Assembly (NCBI RefSeq): GCF_009363075.1
Contig: NZ_CP045293.1
Location: 2,790,001-2,854,000, forward strand
Length of the DNA stretch: 64,000 bases
Direction of reading: 5' to 3'
Origin: Paenibacillus guangzhouensis
Lineage (GTDB): Bacteria; Bacillota; Bacilli; Paenibacillales; Paenibacillaceae
Both the position numbers and the translations under genes were made by a program. Numbering within the stretch: the stretch's first letter is position 1; every line of letters starts with the position of its first letter. Positions 1 to 8,282 of this stretch are shown here, in pieces. Below the pieces are notes generated by a model, which saw only the letters and a program-made list of their open reading frames with translations, was not told the DNA's origin and ran no database searches.

Positions 1-1279
1 TCACCTGCGGCATTCCAGCAAGTATTAAGGTAAATGCCGTAAAGGCGTAACAGGCGGCCATGCAATAAAAAAGTCGAGTGATTTGACCTTGCTGCGAAAG
101 ACCGACCAGCCGCCATTCGCGAATGCCCATAAGAAACAACGGCAATCCAAGAAGAAGACCGATCACAGTAAGTATAGGTACAAATGAACGAAGTCTTGAC
201 TCCATGAGCTGAAATTGAAAAGCTTGCTCAGCGAGTACAGGCTTTTCGCTCCAAAATTCGAACAACTTTGTTTTAAAGAAATCTAAATCGATCCATCGCT
301 CTGGTATCATTTCAGAAGGAATATAGAAGGAATAACGGGTGTACGGCCATAGCATAACCACCATCCCTGCAAGGCTCAAACAAGCTGTGACCCGCGTCCA
401 TATCAATCGGCGTTCTTGTCTCAGCGCATCACTTGCATAACCCGTGTGCAAGGCTGAACGTAAACGCCGAAATACGTGTAGGAGCAGCTTACGCATCAGA
501 AGCAAGGATAGCCCAATAACCAAGAAACCCGTCAAGGATGGAAGCAAACGCGGCAATTGCTGCATCAAGCGCATTTTGTGCTCCCCGATTTGAATCGTAT
601 AACTGTTAAGCGGCAATTGGTTTGCCTGCAGCACCACTTGCACATCACGCTCACCGCTCACGATGGCATCGGATGCTTCAAGCTCGATCGTTCCCACTCG
701 CAAATCTGGCAACAAATCGCTCAAAACCCCTGCTGGTAGTAGCACTTCCGGCTTGGTGCCACTTGTCATCCATTCCAGTAAATGATTATCCTTCTGATAA
801 ACACCTATAATTCGGAGTTTTTTATTCCGTATTGTGACTTCCATACCAATGACGTCGGTAGAGCCAAAGAGTCGTTCTGCCAAGTCTTCGCTTAGTACAA
901 CAACATTGGAATCCTCCGACATGGATCTCTCCGTCATCATGCTGCCTTTCGATAGCCATAACGTTGTAAAATCAGTATATTTCCCGCCGATTCCCGCAAC
1001 TTGAACCGCTTCGGAACGCTTCCCTGCTTGCACAGGTACTTCCGCCTGCATTTTATAGGAACCCTTTCGCTGCCAAGCTTCAATAAGCTTGTTCGCCTCA
1101 CCATTCGTAAACCCTGGAGCTCCATCGTTGCCTTGCACGGCGTTCACCTGCATGATAATTCTATTGGAACCAACCGAACCACCAGATTGCTTCCATGTCA
1201 TGATTGCCGCTTCGGAGAACCCGCTGCTGAAGCACATCAGCAAGATGCCGATAGCCGCTAGAAATGTTCCCCAGCGCAT
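1..1279 (-). CDS. MacB/FtsX-like ABC permease, partial (3' end outside window)
   Basis: The frame is open from an ATG at 1279 to the left edge, giving about 426 residues without a stop. It starts with one hydrophobic segment (residues about 5-25), then a long extracytoplasmic domain (about 30-215) of the kind found in MacB and FtsX-type permeases, followed by hydrophobic segments around residues 230-255, 280-300 and two more near the visible end. Proteins of this kind move or sense substrates at the membrane and need a separate ATPase, which is not in the window. It starts five bases after the HlyD-like adaptor and is probably co-translated with it. The arrangement recalls B. subtilis YknXYZ. 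The family call rests on topology and context, not on a clear motif. Confidence 0.7.
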   Translation of the reverse strand, partial: MRWGTFLAAIGILLMCFSSGFSEAAIMTWKQSGGSVGSNRIIMQVNAVQGNDGAPGFTNGEANKLIEAWQRKGSYKMQAEVPVQAGKRSEAVQVAGIGGKYTDFTTLWLSKGSMMTERSMSEDSNVVVLSEDLAERLFGSTDVIGMEVTIRNKKLRIIGVYQKDNHLLEWMTSGTKPEVLLPAGVLSDLLPDLRVGTIELEASDAIVSGERDVQVVLQANQLPLNSYTIQIGEHKMRLMQQLPRLLPSLTGFLVIGLSLLLMRKLLLHVFRRLRSALHTGYASDALRQERRLIWTRVTACLSLAGMVVMLWPYTRYSFYIPSEMIPERWIDLDFFKTKLFEFWSEKPVLAEQAFQFQLMESRLRSFVPILTVIGLLLGLPLFLMGIREWRLVGLSQQGQITRLFYCMAACYAFTAFTLILAGMPQV

Positions 1280-1284
1280 CGTTC

Positions 1285-2463
1285 TCACTCCTCTCCCTCT
1301 CCACCTGCAAACAATACTCGTTGGCCTTCTTTGAGCTGTTTGTTGCTAGATATGACGATTCGCTCGCTTCCATTGAGGCCATCTTTGATCTGAGCATTCA
1401 GATCGTCAGAACTCTTTACAACCACCTTTGTTTTGCGAATGAAGTATTCCTTGCCAAGTGAACCTTCCCTTTCACCGATGTAATATACAAACGTACCATC
1501 CTCCTCACTTTTCCTTATCGCTTCATTAGGAATGAGAAGTCCTTTCATATCGGCATCCGCATCAGGTTCCTGCTTCCATTCAAAATCCCCATACTCACCT
1601 CCTTGAAGTCGCTTGTCATTCAGAGCAACGCGAATCTCCTTCTGCCTGCTTGGAGGCTTCGACTTGTCTGACTCTTCTTGCTTTTTGGTTTCAATGGCGC
1701 TTATTTTCCCTTGAACTACGGCATCGTCCAAGCTTGGGAAGGTAATATCGATTGATTGACCAACCTTAAGATATTTTGCTTGTTCTTCGGACACATCCGC
1801 TTTGAAGACAAATCCTCCCATTGACTTCTCTGTCACGGTAAAAGCCGCTGTACCGGGAGGAATCGTCATCCCAACCGTCGCCAGAACTTCTTCAACCGTT
1901 CCGTTCACGGTCGAAGTGAGCTTTGCGTTTTGTTCGACCTGTTTCTGCAAATCATTTATTTTGCGCTTCTGTGCGTTAAGCGTCAATTTGGCGCTTTCGA
2001 TATCAAGGGCGATGCTGTTTAGTAGCTTTTCGTCACCGTTTTGATACGCTTCCTTGTAGCTGGTTTGCAGCTTTTCCAGATTAATCTGCTGCTGGTCGTA
2101 GATGAGCTGTTCATTCGCGATCGCTTCCTCAGCACCCTTCGTATCGAACTCAATCAAGACTTGTCCTTTTTTGACTTGGTCTCCGACCGCTACCTTGACT
2201 TCTTTTACCGGCCCTGACGTTTGTACGGAATTTATTTTGACCGTTTCTGCCGATTCAACAGCTCCCGATCCATTCACCTTAAAATCCAAGCCGCCAAAAG
2301 TCGGCATTTTAGCGGTAATCCTCGGCAAAGAATATTGAAGCAGTGTGTTGGACATCAACGTGAGCACCAGCATCATCAGAATAAAAGCAATGATTAGCCG
2401 ACCTGTTGTTTTCCTCGTTGACTTGCCTGAAGTGACAGTTTCTTCTGCAGTAGCTGCTGCCAT
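1285..2463 (-). CDS. HlyD/RND-type membrane-fusion adaptor (YknX-like)
   Basis: This 392-aa protein has a single N-terminal membrane anchor (residues about 22-45) and then an extracellular adaptor. A lipoyl-type half motif with VKEVKVAVGDQVKKGQ lies near residues 87-102, a coiled-coil hairpin at about 115-185 and the second lipoyl half after it (TVNGTVEEVLATVGM). Such adaptors dock on MacB-type ABC permeases; in Gram-positive bacteria the best-known case is YknX with YknYZ. The gene lies 5 bp upstream of the permease start and just after two sugar permease genes. A Shine-Dalgarno GGAG eight bases before the ATG supports the start. Substrate is unknown. Confidence 0.82.
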   Translation of the reverse strand: MAAATAEETVTSGKSTRKTTGRLIIAFILMMLVLTLMSNTLLQYSLPRITAKMPTFGGLDFKVNGSGAVESAETVKINSVQTSGPVKEVKVAVGDQVKKGQVLIEFDTKGAEEAIANEQLIYDQQQINLEKLQTSYKEAYQNGDEKLLNSIALDIESAKLTLNAQKRKINDLQKQVEQNAKLTSTVNGTVEEVLATVGMTIPPGTAAFTVTEKSMGGFVFKADVSEEQAKYLKVGQSIDITFPSLDDAVVQGKISAIETKKQEESDKSKPPSRQKEIRVALNDKRLQGGEYGDFEWKQEPDADADMKGLLIPNEAIRKSEEDGTFVYYIGEREGSLGKEYFIRKTKVVVKSSDDLNAQIKDGLNGSERIVISSNKQLKEGQRVLFAGGEGEE

Positions 2464-2479
2464 CGTTATGATCTCCTTT

Positions 2480-3415
2480 CTATCCTTTTATTCCTGACAG
2501 TTGGACGCCTTCAACAAGCTCTTTCTCCGCATACAACATAAGGAGAATCGCCGGAAGCATATACAAGACCGATGCCGTAAAGGCAATGCCAATATCCCCT
2601 TCATTGATATAGCTGAGATAAACAGATAACGGCTGCTTCATAGCATCCTTTAAAAAAATAAGAGGCTGCTCCACCATGTTCCAATGATCGATAAATGCCA
2701 GCACCGCTAGCGCCGCCATGCCGGATCGACACATCGGAAGTACGATGGTTAACATGATCGTGAAGTGTCCTGCCCCATCCATACGAGCGGCTTCCACATA
2801 GCTGTAAGGAACAGCTTGCATAAACTGCCGCATCAGGAACACGCCAAAGGCACTAAATATGCCAGGCAAAATAATCGACCATTCGCTGTTTATCAGTCCC
2901 ATCCAATTCGCCATAATATAGTTCGGTACAAGCGTCACCTGAAAAGGCATCAGCATCACAACGATATAAGCGAAGAACAAAGACTCTCTCAGTCGAAACC
3001 TAAGCTGAGAGAACGCATACCCAGCTAATAGGGAGACAATAAGCTGCCCGGCAACAATCGGTATCGTCATCTTCATGGAGTTCCAAAAAAGAAACAAAAA
3101 TTGCGGCTGCCTTAGCAATATGTCATAGTACGCATTCAGAGTTACTTGAAAGGGAACCCAGTGCAAGCGAACATATTCACCTTCAGACAGCATCTTCACG
3201 AGAGAGTCTGCGTTTTCCTCATCGGATTTTGCCCCCAAAATCGGCGCAAGCTCTATTTTTATTTCGCTTGGAGACATGAATGAATGGGTGACCGTAATGA
3301 CGATCGGAAAAACGATAACGACAACAAGCATCAGCAGCAACAGCGTTAGCAAGCTTTTGTAGATCGTACTTCCAATACTTGCTTTCCGTTCTCGCAAACG
3401 CCTTATGAGTTCCAT
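2480..3415 (-). CDS. Carbohydrate ABC transporter permease, MalG type
   Basis: A 311-aa inner-membrane permease with about six hydrophobic segments. The EAA loop that contacts the ATPase is clear: EAARMDGAGHF followed by a conserved proline-containing stretch (LTIVLP). The C-terminus ends in GIKG, typical of MalG-like permeases. An unusually long extracytoplasmic segment lies between the first two membrane spans (residues about 40-100). The start was set at the ATG at 3415, ten bases after AAGGAG; a GTG three codons upstream is too close to the ribosome site. It pairs with the MalF-type gene just upstream. No binding protein or ATPase lies next to the pair in the visible sequence. Confidence 0.88.
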   Translation of the reverse strand: MELIRRLRERKASIGSTIYKSLLTLLLLMLVVVIVFPIVITVTHSFMSPSEIKIELAPILGAKSDEENADSLVKMLSEGEYVRLHWVPFQVTLNAYYDILLRQPQFLFLFWNSMKMTIPIVAGQLIVSLLAGYAFSQLRFRLRESLFFAYIVVMLMPFQVTLVPNYIMANWMGLINSEWSIILPGIFSAFGVFLMRQFMQAVPYSYVEAARMDGAGHFTIMLTIVLPMCRSGMAALAVLAFIDHWNMVEQPLIFLKDAMKQPLSVYLSYINEGDIGIAFTASVLYMLPAILLMLYAEKELVEGVQLSGIKG

Positions 3416-3454
3416 CCATCTCACTCTCCTTCCACGAATCTAGTTGTCATGCGA

Positions 3455-4354
3455 CTAGAGCCAACGACTAAAGCGCCGTTCCACCATAAAGAGGATCATA
3501 ACCAGCATTACGATTACGGTCGCCATCATAAAAGCAGCCGATGTCATCTTCTGATAATCCAGCTGTTGAAACATGTTGTTCATAAAATGCTGAAGCATAT
3601 ACAAGCTAGGATGCGGGTAAGGGCCAGCGAGCATATACGTTTCTCGAAACACCTTAAACGAATTGATAATCGACATAATAAAGACGAAAAAAGTCGTGGG
3701 CGTCAAATAGACAAGCGTAATGGATCGCCATTGCCTCCATCTTCCCGCGCCGTCAATACGCGCAGCTTCATAATGATCTATTGGAATGTTTTGCAGCCCT
3801 GCGAGAAACAAAAGCATGTTATAGCCGACATTTTTCCATACATAGATCATGATCGCGATGTAAAGCGCTGAACCACCCTCCATCCAATCCTTAGATGCCA
3901 TGCCCCATGCATTCAACCAATGGTTCAGAATTCCATTCAAATCGAAAAAAATTTGCCAAATCAATACAATGGATGCTACCGGAATAACAAGCGGCGATAA
4001 AAACGCAATTCGAAACCATCGTTGGCCGAACACCCGCCCATTTAACAACGAAGCGAGAAGGAGTGATAACAGCATATTAATGGGTACGCACAGGACGGTG
4101 AACAAAAACGTGTTCCATATCGCTCTGCGAAAAGAGTTGTTTCCAAGAAGATCAACATAATTCCGAATCCCCACGAACTTCCCGTCGATCGGTGTATCCA
4201 CCAGCGAGTAATAAAACCCGATTCCAAACGGCAGGAAGAAAAAAATAGTTACTCCCACCAAGCTCGGGATCAGAAATATGGCGGCATGTGTTCCATCCGA
4301 ACGGATCATTCTTACAACCCAGCGTCTAAGATTACCAATCTTTCCCAAGAACAT
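3455..4354 (-). CDS. Sugar ABC transporter permease, MalF type
   Basis: A 299-aa membrane protein with six predicted spans and the EAA loop YEAARIDGAGRW followed by TLVYLTP. It is the heterodimer partner of the downstream MalG-type permease (40-bp gap). The ATG at 4354 lies nine bases after AGGAGG and overlaps the end of the histidine-kinase gene by 23 bp, so translation is probably coupled. A start three codons upstream is possible but overlaps the ribosome site. The substrate class (sugar or sugar-like) is inferred from the family only. Confidence 0.88.
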   Translation of the reverse strand: MFLGKIGNLRRWVVRMIRSDGTHAAIFLIPSLVGVTIFFFLPFGIGFYYSLVDTPIDGKFVGIRNYVDLLGNNSFRRAIWNTFLFTVLCVPINMLLSLLLASLLNGRVFGQRWFRIAFLSPLVIPVASIVLIWQIFFDLNGILNHWLNAWGMASKDWMEGGSALYIAIMIYVWKNVGYNMLLFLAGLQNIPIDHYEAARIDGAGRWRQWRSITLVYLTPTTFFVFIMSIINSFKVFRETYMLAGPYPHPSLYMLQHFMNNMFQQLDYQKMTSAAFMMATVIVMLVMILFMVERRFSRWL

Positions 4355-5834
4355 CGGCAGCATCCTCCTCTGGCAGCGTCAACCTGAATGCAACCCCGTT
4401 ATTTTTATGAATAATCTCGATTTGCGCTCCAATGTTATTTAAAATTTGCTTAACGATCGCCAGGCCAAGCCCGAATCTGCCATGAGGTCCCATTTTAAAA
4501 GGGTCGAACACGTCCTGAAGCAGTGACTCCTCCATAGGCGGACCGTCATTGTATATTTCTAACGTTAATGCCCGGGATGTCCTACTCCTCTGAGCTGAAA
4601 TCAAAATTTCGCTGGAAGCATAACGGATTTGGTTGTCGATAATATTTTCGAAGACCACCTTCCACTGTTCTTCGTTTCCACTCATAAACCAAATGGGCAT
4701 TTCAACAGACCATTTGAGTTCCGGACGCCGATAACGAAGCCGTTCTACAACATCCACCAGCACTGCCTTTATATCCATTGGTTTCATCGTTGATTGACGG
4801 GATGTGGACCTGATGTATTGCAGCCTGTTCAAGCTCAGCAAGCTGTGAATCTGCTTATCCAGGCGCTCTGCTTCTGAGATAATCGTTTCAATACTATTTT
4901 CAATAGATCCCTTAGGATAAATACCGTCTTGAATCGATTGAGCATAGCTGTGGATCACCATCACCGGCGTTTTTAATTCATGGGAAGTATTTTGCAAATA
5001 AGATTGCTGTGCTTGATCCTGTTGAACGAGCCGCTGACGCATCGTCTCAAAAGCTGTTGCTAGTCGTCCGATTTCATCCTTCCGTTCCAAATCGAATGGC
5101 TCATGCCAATCATGCTCCGCGATGCGGTTAATCTGCTTTTCCATAACGGAAAATGGCTTGGACAAATAACGAGCGAGCCACATGCACGGAAGCCAGCTAA
5201 CCAGCATTAAAGCGATCAGCAGCAGACTGAGATTTCGGAATAACGTTCCGATTTGTTCCTCCCGATAATTGTTCCATGTATACGAGATTAAGGAGCCTGA
5301 TTGACGATCTTCCGACTTTTGGATGATATATAATATTTTTTGTCCGCTAATTTCCCCTTCATAAGTCTCCGATGGATTCTTCTGTGATGCCATCTCCAGC
5401 TTGAGTTTCTGGATAAATGAATCAGGCAATACTATGCCGCCTGCCATAGGAATTAACTTATCCTTATAGAAAAACAAATGATTAATATCTGCTCCTCTGT
5501 GTACGATGGTTGTTCTACCAAGGGATGGCGTCGCCGGAGCACTTATATCCGAGTTCGTGCCCACTTCTAACTCAGGCCTTTTAGCAATAGATACCGTAAG
5601 AAAAGATTTCGTCTCGTTCCCATCGGCTGAGATCCTGATGGCGAGGCTGCCATCTGCCTCGCTTACCGTAAATCCGGCGAATAGCTTTTGCGAATCTTTA
5701 ATCATCCCATAGATCTGCCCGGTAAAAAAACTTCTGAGCATAGAAGGCATCAACAGCGATACGGCTAAAAATAGACAGAGTATGACTGCTGCAAATACAG
5801 TCCAAATTTTTACTGCCATCGGCCAATGCTTCAT
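4332..5834 (-). CDS. Sensor histidine kinase (HAMP, HisKA, HATPase)
   Basis: A 500-aa membrane kinase. A first membrane segment lies at residues about 9-30, an extracellular sensor region at 35-195 and a second segment at 200-222. A HAMP-like region follows (222-275), then the H-box SYLQNTSHELKTP with His285 as the phosphorylation site, an N-box (ENIIDNQIRYA) and a G-box (GRFGLGLAIVKQIL). The start ATG overlaps the stop of the response regulator as ATGA. The pair probably controls the transporter genes that follow in the same operon. Confidence 0.93.
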   Translation of the reverse strand: MKHWPMAVKIWTVFAAVILCLFLAVSLLMPSMLRSFFTGQIYGMIKDSQKLFAGFTVSEADGSLAIRISADGNETKSFLTVSIAKRPELEVGTNSDISAPATPSLGRTTIVHRGADINHLFFYKDKLIPMAGGIVLPDSFIQKLKLEMASQKNPSETYEGEISGQKILYIIQKSEDRQSGSLISYTWNNYREEQIGTLFRNLSLLLIALMLVSWLPCMWLARYLSKPFSVMEKQINRIAEHDWHEPFDLERKDEIGRLATAFETMRQRLVQQDQAQQSYLQNTSHELKTPVMVIHSYAQSIQDGIYPKGSIENSIETIISEAERLDKQIHSLLSLNRLQYIRSTSRQSTMKPMDIKAVLVDVVERLRYRRPELKWSVEMPIWFMSGNEEQWKVVFENIIDNQIRYASSEILISAQRSRTSRALTLEIYNDGPPMEESLLQDVFDPFKMGPHGRFGLGLAIVKQILNNIGAQIEIIHKNNGVAFRLTLPEEDAADVLGKDW

Positions 5835-6511
5835 GTCTTCACCAGCCTATAGCCTGAGCCGTATACGGTTTCAAGCCGCAGTTCCGGCATTTTTTTGCGC
5901 AAACGCCGGATTAGATCATCGACAACACGGTCTGTGCCGTAGTAGTCATCTCCCCAAACCTGTTTCAAAACCTGCTCGCGCTGTATCAGTTGTCCGATAT
6001 GAAGGACAAAATACATTAACAAATCAAACTCCTTTGATGTTAGATCAATTGTCCCATCCAACCCGCACTTCACAATTCGAGCTTGACCTTCGATGACATA
6101 GGGTGCGATCTCTATGCTATGAATCGGTGCGATTTCCTTTACGAGATGGCCATAGACACGATCCAACAGCTTTCGGGTACGGATGACCAGTTCACGAGGC
6201 AGAAATGGTTTAGACAAATAGTCATCGCTCCCAAGCTCCAGACCAACAATTCTATCCAGATCAGCATCTCTGGCGGAAATAAAGATGATTGGCGTGCCGT
6301 TATTGTGCTTTTTAATTTCTTTCAGCAACTGATAGCCGTCCATTCCAGGGAGCATAATGTCCAGAATCCATATATCCGGCTTTTGCTGAATCATCCGCCT
6401 TGCTTCTTCACCATCCATAAAACTGCTAACCTGCCAGCCTTCCTGCTCTAAGTAATAAGCAAGAATCTGATTCAAGTTCATATCATCCTCAACAAGGTAA
6501 ATTGTGTACAT
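5831..6511 (-). CDS. OmpR-family response regulator
   Basis: A 226-aa regulator with a receiver domain (acidic pocket EDD at 8-10, phospho-acceptor Asp51 in LDIMLPGMDG, Lys in LSKPF) and a C-terminal winged helix that ends in VYGSGYRLVKT. It is the first gene of the operon, with GGAG eight bases before the ATG. The 4-bp ATGA overlap with the kinase gene makes them a cognate pair. Target sites cannot be read from this window alone; the likely targets are its own operon. Confidence 0.93.
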   Translation of the reverse strand: MYTIYLVEDDMNLNQILAYYLEQEGWQVSSFMDGEEARRMIQQKPDIWILDIMLPGMDGYQLLKEIKKHNNGTPIIFISARDADLDRIVGLELGSDDYLSKPFLPRELVIRTRKLLDRVYGHLVKEIAPIHSIEIAPYVIEGQARIVKCGLDGTIDLTSKEFDLLMYFVLHIGQLIQREQVLKQVWGDDYYGTDRVVDDLIRRLRKKMPELRLETVYGSGYRLVKT

Positions 6512-6658
6512 CGCATGATCTCCTTCATCTCACTGAGCCTAGTCTAACAAATGATTATCGCAAAAATATTAAAAAATTATGTGAAATTGTGTGAAAACAA
6601 TTGCCAAGTAAAAATGATTCGAAGAAGTTACAATTATATTGCATAATGAGTAATAATA

Positions 6659-6775
6659 AAGGGCGTCATTGTGCTCTTGCTTGGTCATACCGATATCCGA
6701 GCCACTCTGGATATGTATAGCCATGTTTTACCTAATGCCCACAAAGAGACCATAAAATTAAGCACTATCGTGTGA
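6659..6775 (+). pseudogene. Tyrosine recombinase (integrase) C-terminal remnant
   Basis: In the plus frame the last 38 codons read KGVIVLLLGHTDIRATL and DMYSHVLPNAHKE before a TGA. This is the end of a phage/ICE-type tyrosine integrase: the LGHTD box carries a catalytic His and the DMYSHV box the nucleophilic Tyr. No start codon, core-binding domain or catalytic Arg box is present, so the gene is a fragment. The residues between KGV and LLLGH also look shortened. It lies 80 bp from a tRNA 3' end, which fits a decayed integrated element. Confidence 0.8.
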
Positions 6776-6812
6776 CCATGTACTAAATTCATATTTCTCT
6801 TCCTCCAAAAAC

Positions 6813-6837
6813 AAAAAAACGATTGGGAACCCAAGCG
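6813..6837 (-). terminator. Intrinsic terminator, minus strand
   Basis: On the minus strand an eight-base stem (CGCTTGGG with CCCAATCG, one G-T pair, two-base loop) is followed by TTTTTTT. It lies 17 bp after the tRNA-Ala 3' end remnant, the position expected for the terminator of that tRNA gene. Confidence 0.7.
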
Positions 6838-6853
6838 TTACGCGGTTGTTTTA

Positions 6854-6872
6854 TGGTGGAGCCTAGGGGGAT
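6854..6872 (-). tRNA. tRNA-Ala 3'-end fragment (possible att half-site)
   Basis: The minus strand reads ATCCCCCTAGGCTCCACCA. This matches the 3' strand of the T-arm, the acceptor strand AGGCTCC plus discriminator A, and the encoded CCA of bacterial tRNA-Ala. The rest of the tRNA is absent: the sequence departs from a tRNA directly upstream. A minus-strand terminator follows. Displaced tRNA 3' ends of this type are left when an element integrates into a tRNA gene. The match is only 19 bases, so chance cannot be fully excluded. Confidence 0.5.
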
Positions 6873-7060
6873 ATCCGCTCGTCAACTCGCTATCCCTTTC
6901 GATGGCATGTCCCATTCCTGATTTACTTGCTGCCGATGATGACTCAATGTGGACTACCTTATAGGAAGAATGAGACGCCGTGCTCCTTTATTAGAAGTTC
7001 TATCTTCGAAGCATCTTTTCATTTCGTCCGTGCGGACTGAACCCAGAGATTCATATATAC
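6873..7060. other. Intergenic stretch without a recognised gene
   Basis: Nothing coding was recognised here. The stretch lies between the tRNA fragment and the terminator of the TelA operon. It may be residue of the lost mobile element. Confidence 0.4.
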
Positions 7061-7096
7061 GAAAAAAAAGCTCCCGCCGATTCATTCAGCAGAAGC
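7061..7096 (-). terminator. Intrinsic terminator of the TelA operon
   Basis: On the minus strand GCTTCTGC pairs with GCGGGAGC (two G-T pairs, 11-base loop) and is followed by TTTTTTTT. It lies 20 bp after the TelA stop codon. Confidence 0.8.
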
Positions 7097-7116
7097 CTCC
7101 TGTCATTCATAAATCT

Positions 7117-8256
7117 TTATAACCCCAACCGATGCCCCTTCTCCAATCGCTGAATCTGCTGCTCCCCTGTGTCCGCGAGCTCACGGAATTGGTTGATCGT
7201 ATCGCGCATCTTCGGAAGTGCTTCTTGTTTGTAGGTACTGATCGAATCCAGCGCAGCCAGCACATCTGTGAAGGCTTGCTTCAACGTCTCCACATTGATA
7301 TTCGCTTCTAACGATTGTTTATGGATTTGCGCGCCCTGGTCTTTGAGCATGCGCGATGTCCCCGCAATCAACTCATTCGTCGTCTGATTCAGCAGCTCAA
7401 TCTTCTTCAAGACGATCTTCTGATTGTAGAGGGCGCTCGCGACGGTTACGGATATTTTCAATGCCGAGATCGTGACGTTCTTCGCTCTGTCGACGCCGCG
7501 TATTAATTCCTTGTTGTTGCGCATGACGACTTCAATTGCCATGATCCCTTGTTGATTCACGACCATCATTTGCTGCATATCCATCACCCGCTGCCGCAGA
7601 GGGAACAGGACTTCTTCCGTAATAAATCGGATTTTGTCCGGATCCTCATTCCGCGCTCGAGCTGCTTCAATCTGTCCTTCGATCGACGTGTCCATTAATG
7701 TGCCTAGCTCGATCTCCTTCTGAAGTTTCTTCGTCAGATCGCGCAGCGCTTGCTGTTCAATCTCGAGCGTCGTATTGTCGTTCTTCAAGGTTGTCTTCCC
7801 TTTGTCTAATGAGACAACAATATCGGCAATCATCGCATCGGCTTTTTCATATTTCAGAAAATATGCGCGTAACGGATTGAATAACTTGCCGAGGAATCCC
7901 GTTTTGGTAAAGTCAATGACGCTAGGGTCCAGATCTTTTAATTGCATATGCAGCTCGGTTAATCCTTTGGCGACCTGGCCTCCGTCATCTCCTGTTTTGG
8001 ACAAATTACCGACGGAAACCTGTAGTAAATTGTTCTTATTGGAGGAGGTTCGCATCGTGTTCAATCCGAAACTATCAATCGATTGCAAGATTTCTTTCCG
8101 CTTCTCCAGTGAATCCAGATCTAAATTCATGATGGATTCGACATTGGAATCGGCCAATGCTTGCAGCTTAGCAACCTCTTCCGGTACGGGCTTTACTTCT
8201 TGCGCAATGGCGGCTTGAATCTCTGCTGGACTTGCGACTTCCATCGAAAATGACAT
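7117..8256 (-). CDS. TelA-family toxic anion resistance protein
   Basis: A 379-aa soluble, largely alpha-helical protein. Its features match the TelA/KlaA/YaaN family: an N-terminal acidic helix, the central GFLGKLFNPLRAYFLKYEKAD block (about residues 119-140), a stretch with many charged helices and the C-terminal NQTTNELIAGTSRMLKDQG region. The family is linked to tellurite and other envelope or anion stress, but its biochemical role is not established. It is last in a three-gene operon with an extracellular VWA protein and a small membrane protein; B. subtilis has a similar xpaC-yaaN pair. AAAGGAGG precedes the ATG by six bases. Confidence 0.9.
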   Translation of the reverse strand: MSFSMEVASPAEIQAAIAQEVKPVPEEVAKLQALADSNVESIMNLDLDSLEKRKEILQSIDSFGLNTMRTSSNKNNLLQVSVGNLSKTGDDGGQVAKGLTELHMQLKDLDPSVIDFTKTGFLGKLFNPLRAYFLKYEKADAMIADIVVSLDKGKTTLKNDNTTLEIEQQALRDLTKKLQKEIELGTLMDTSIEGQIEAARARNEDPDKIRFITEEVLFPLRQRVMDMQQMMVVNQQGIMAIEVVMRNNKELIRGVDRAKNVTISALKISVTVASALYNQKIVLKKIELLNQTTNELIAGTSRMLKDQGAQIHKQSLEANINVETLKQAFTDVLAALDSISTYKQEALPKMRDTINQFRELADTGEQQIQRLEKGHRLGL

Positions 8257-8282
8257 CGAAATCCTCCTTTGGGTATATGAAT

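Noticed and set aside
3449-3871. 140-aa plus-strand open frame
   Set aside because: It lies antiparallel inside the MalF-type permease gene, has very many His and no ribosome site, so it is a shadow of that gene.
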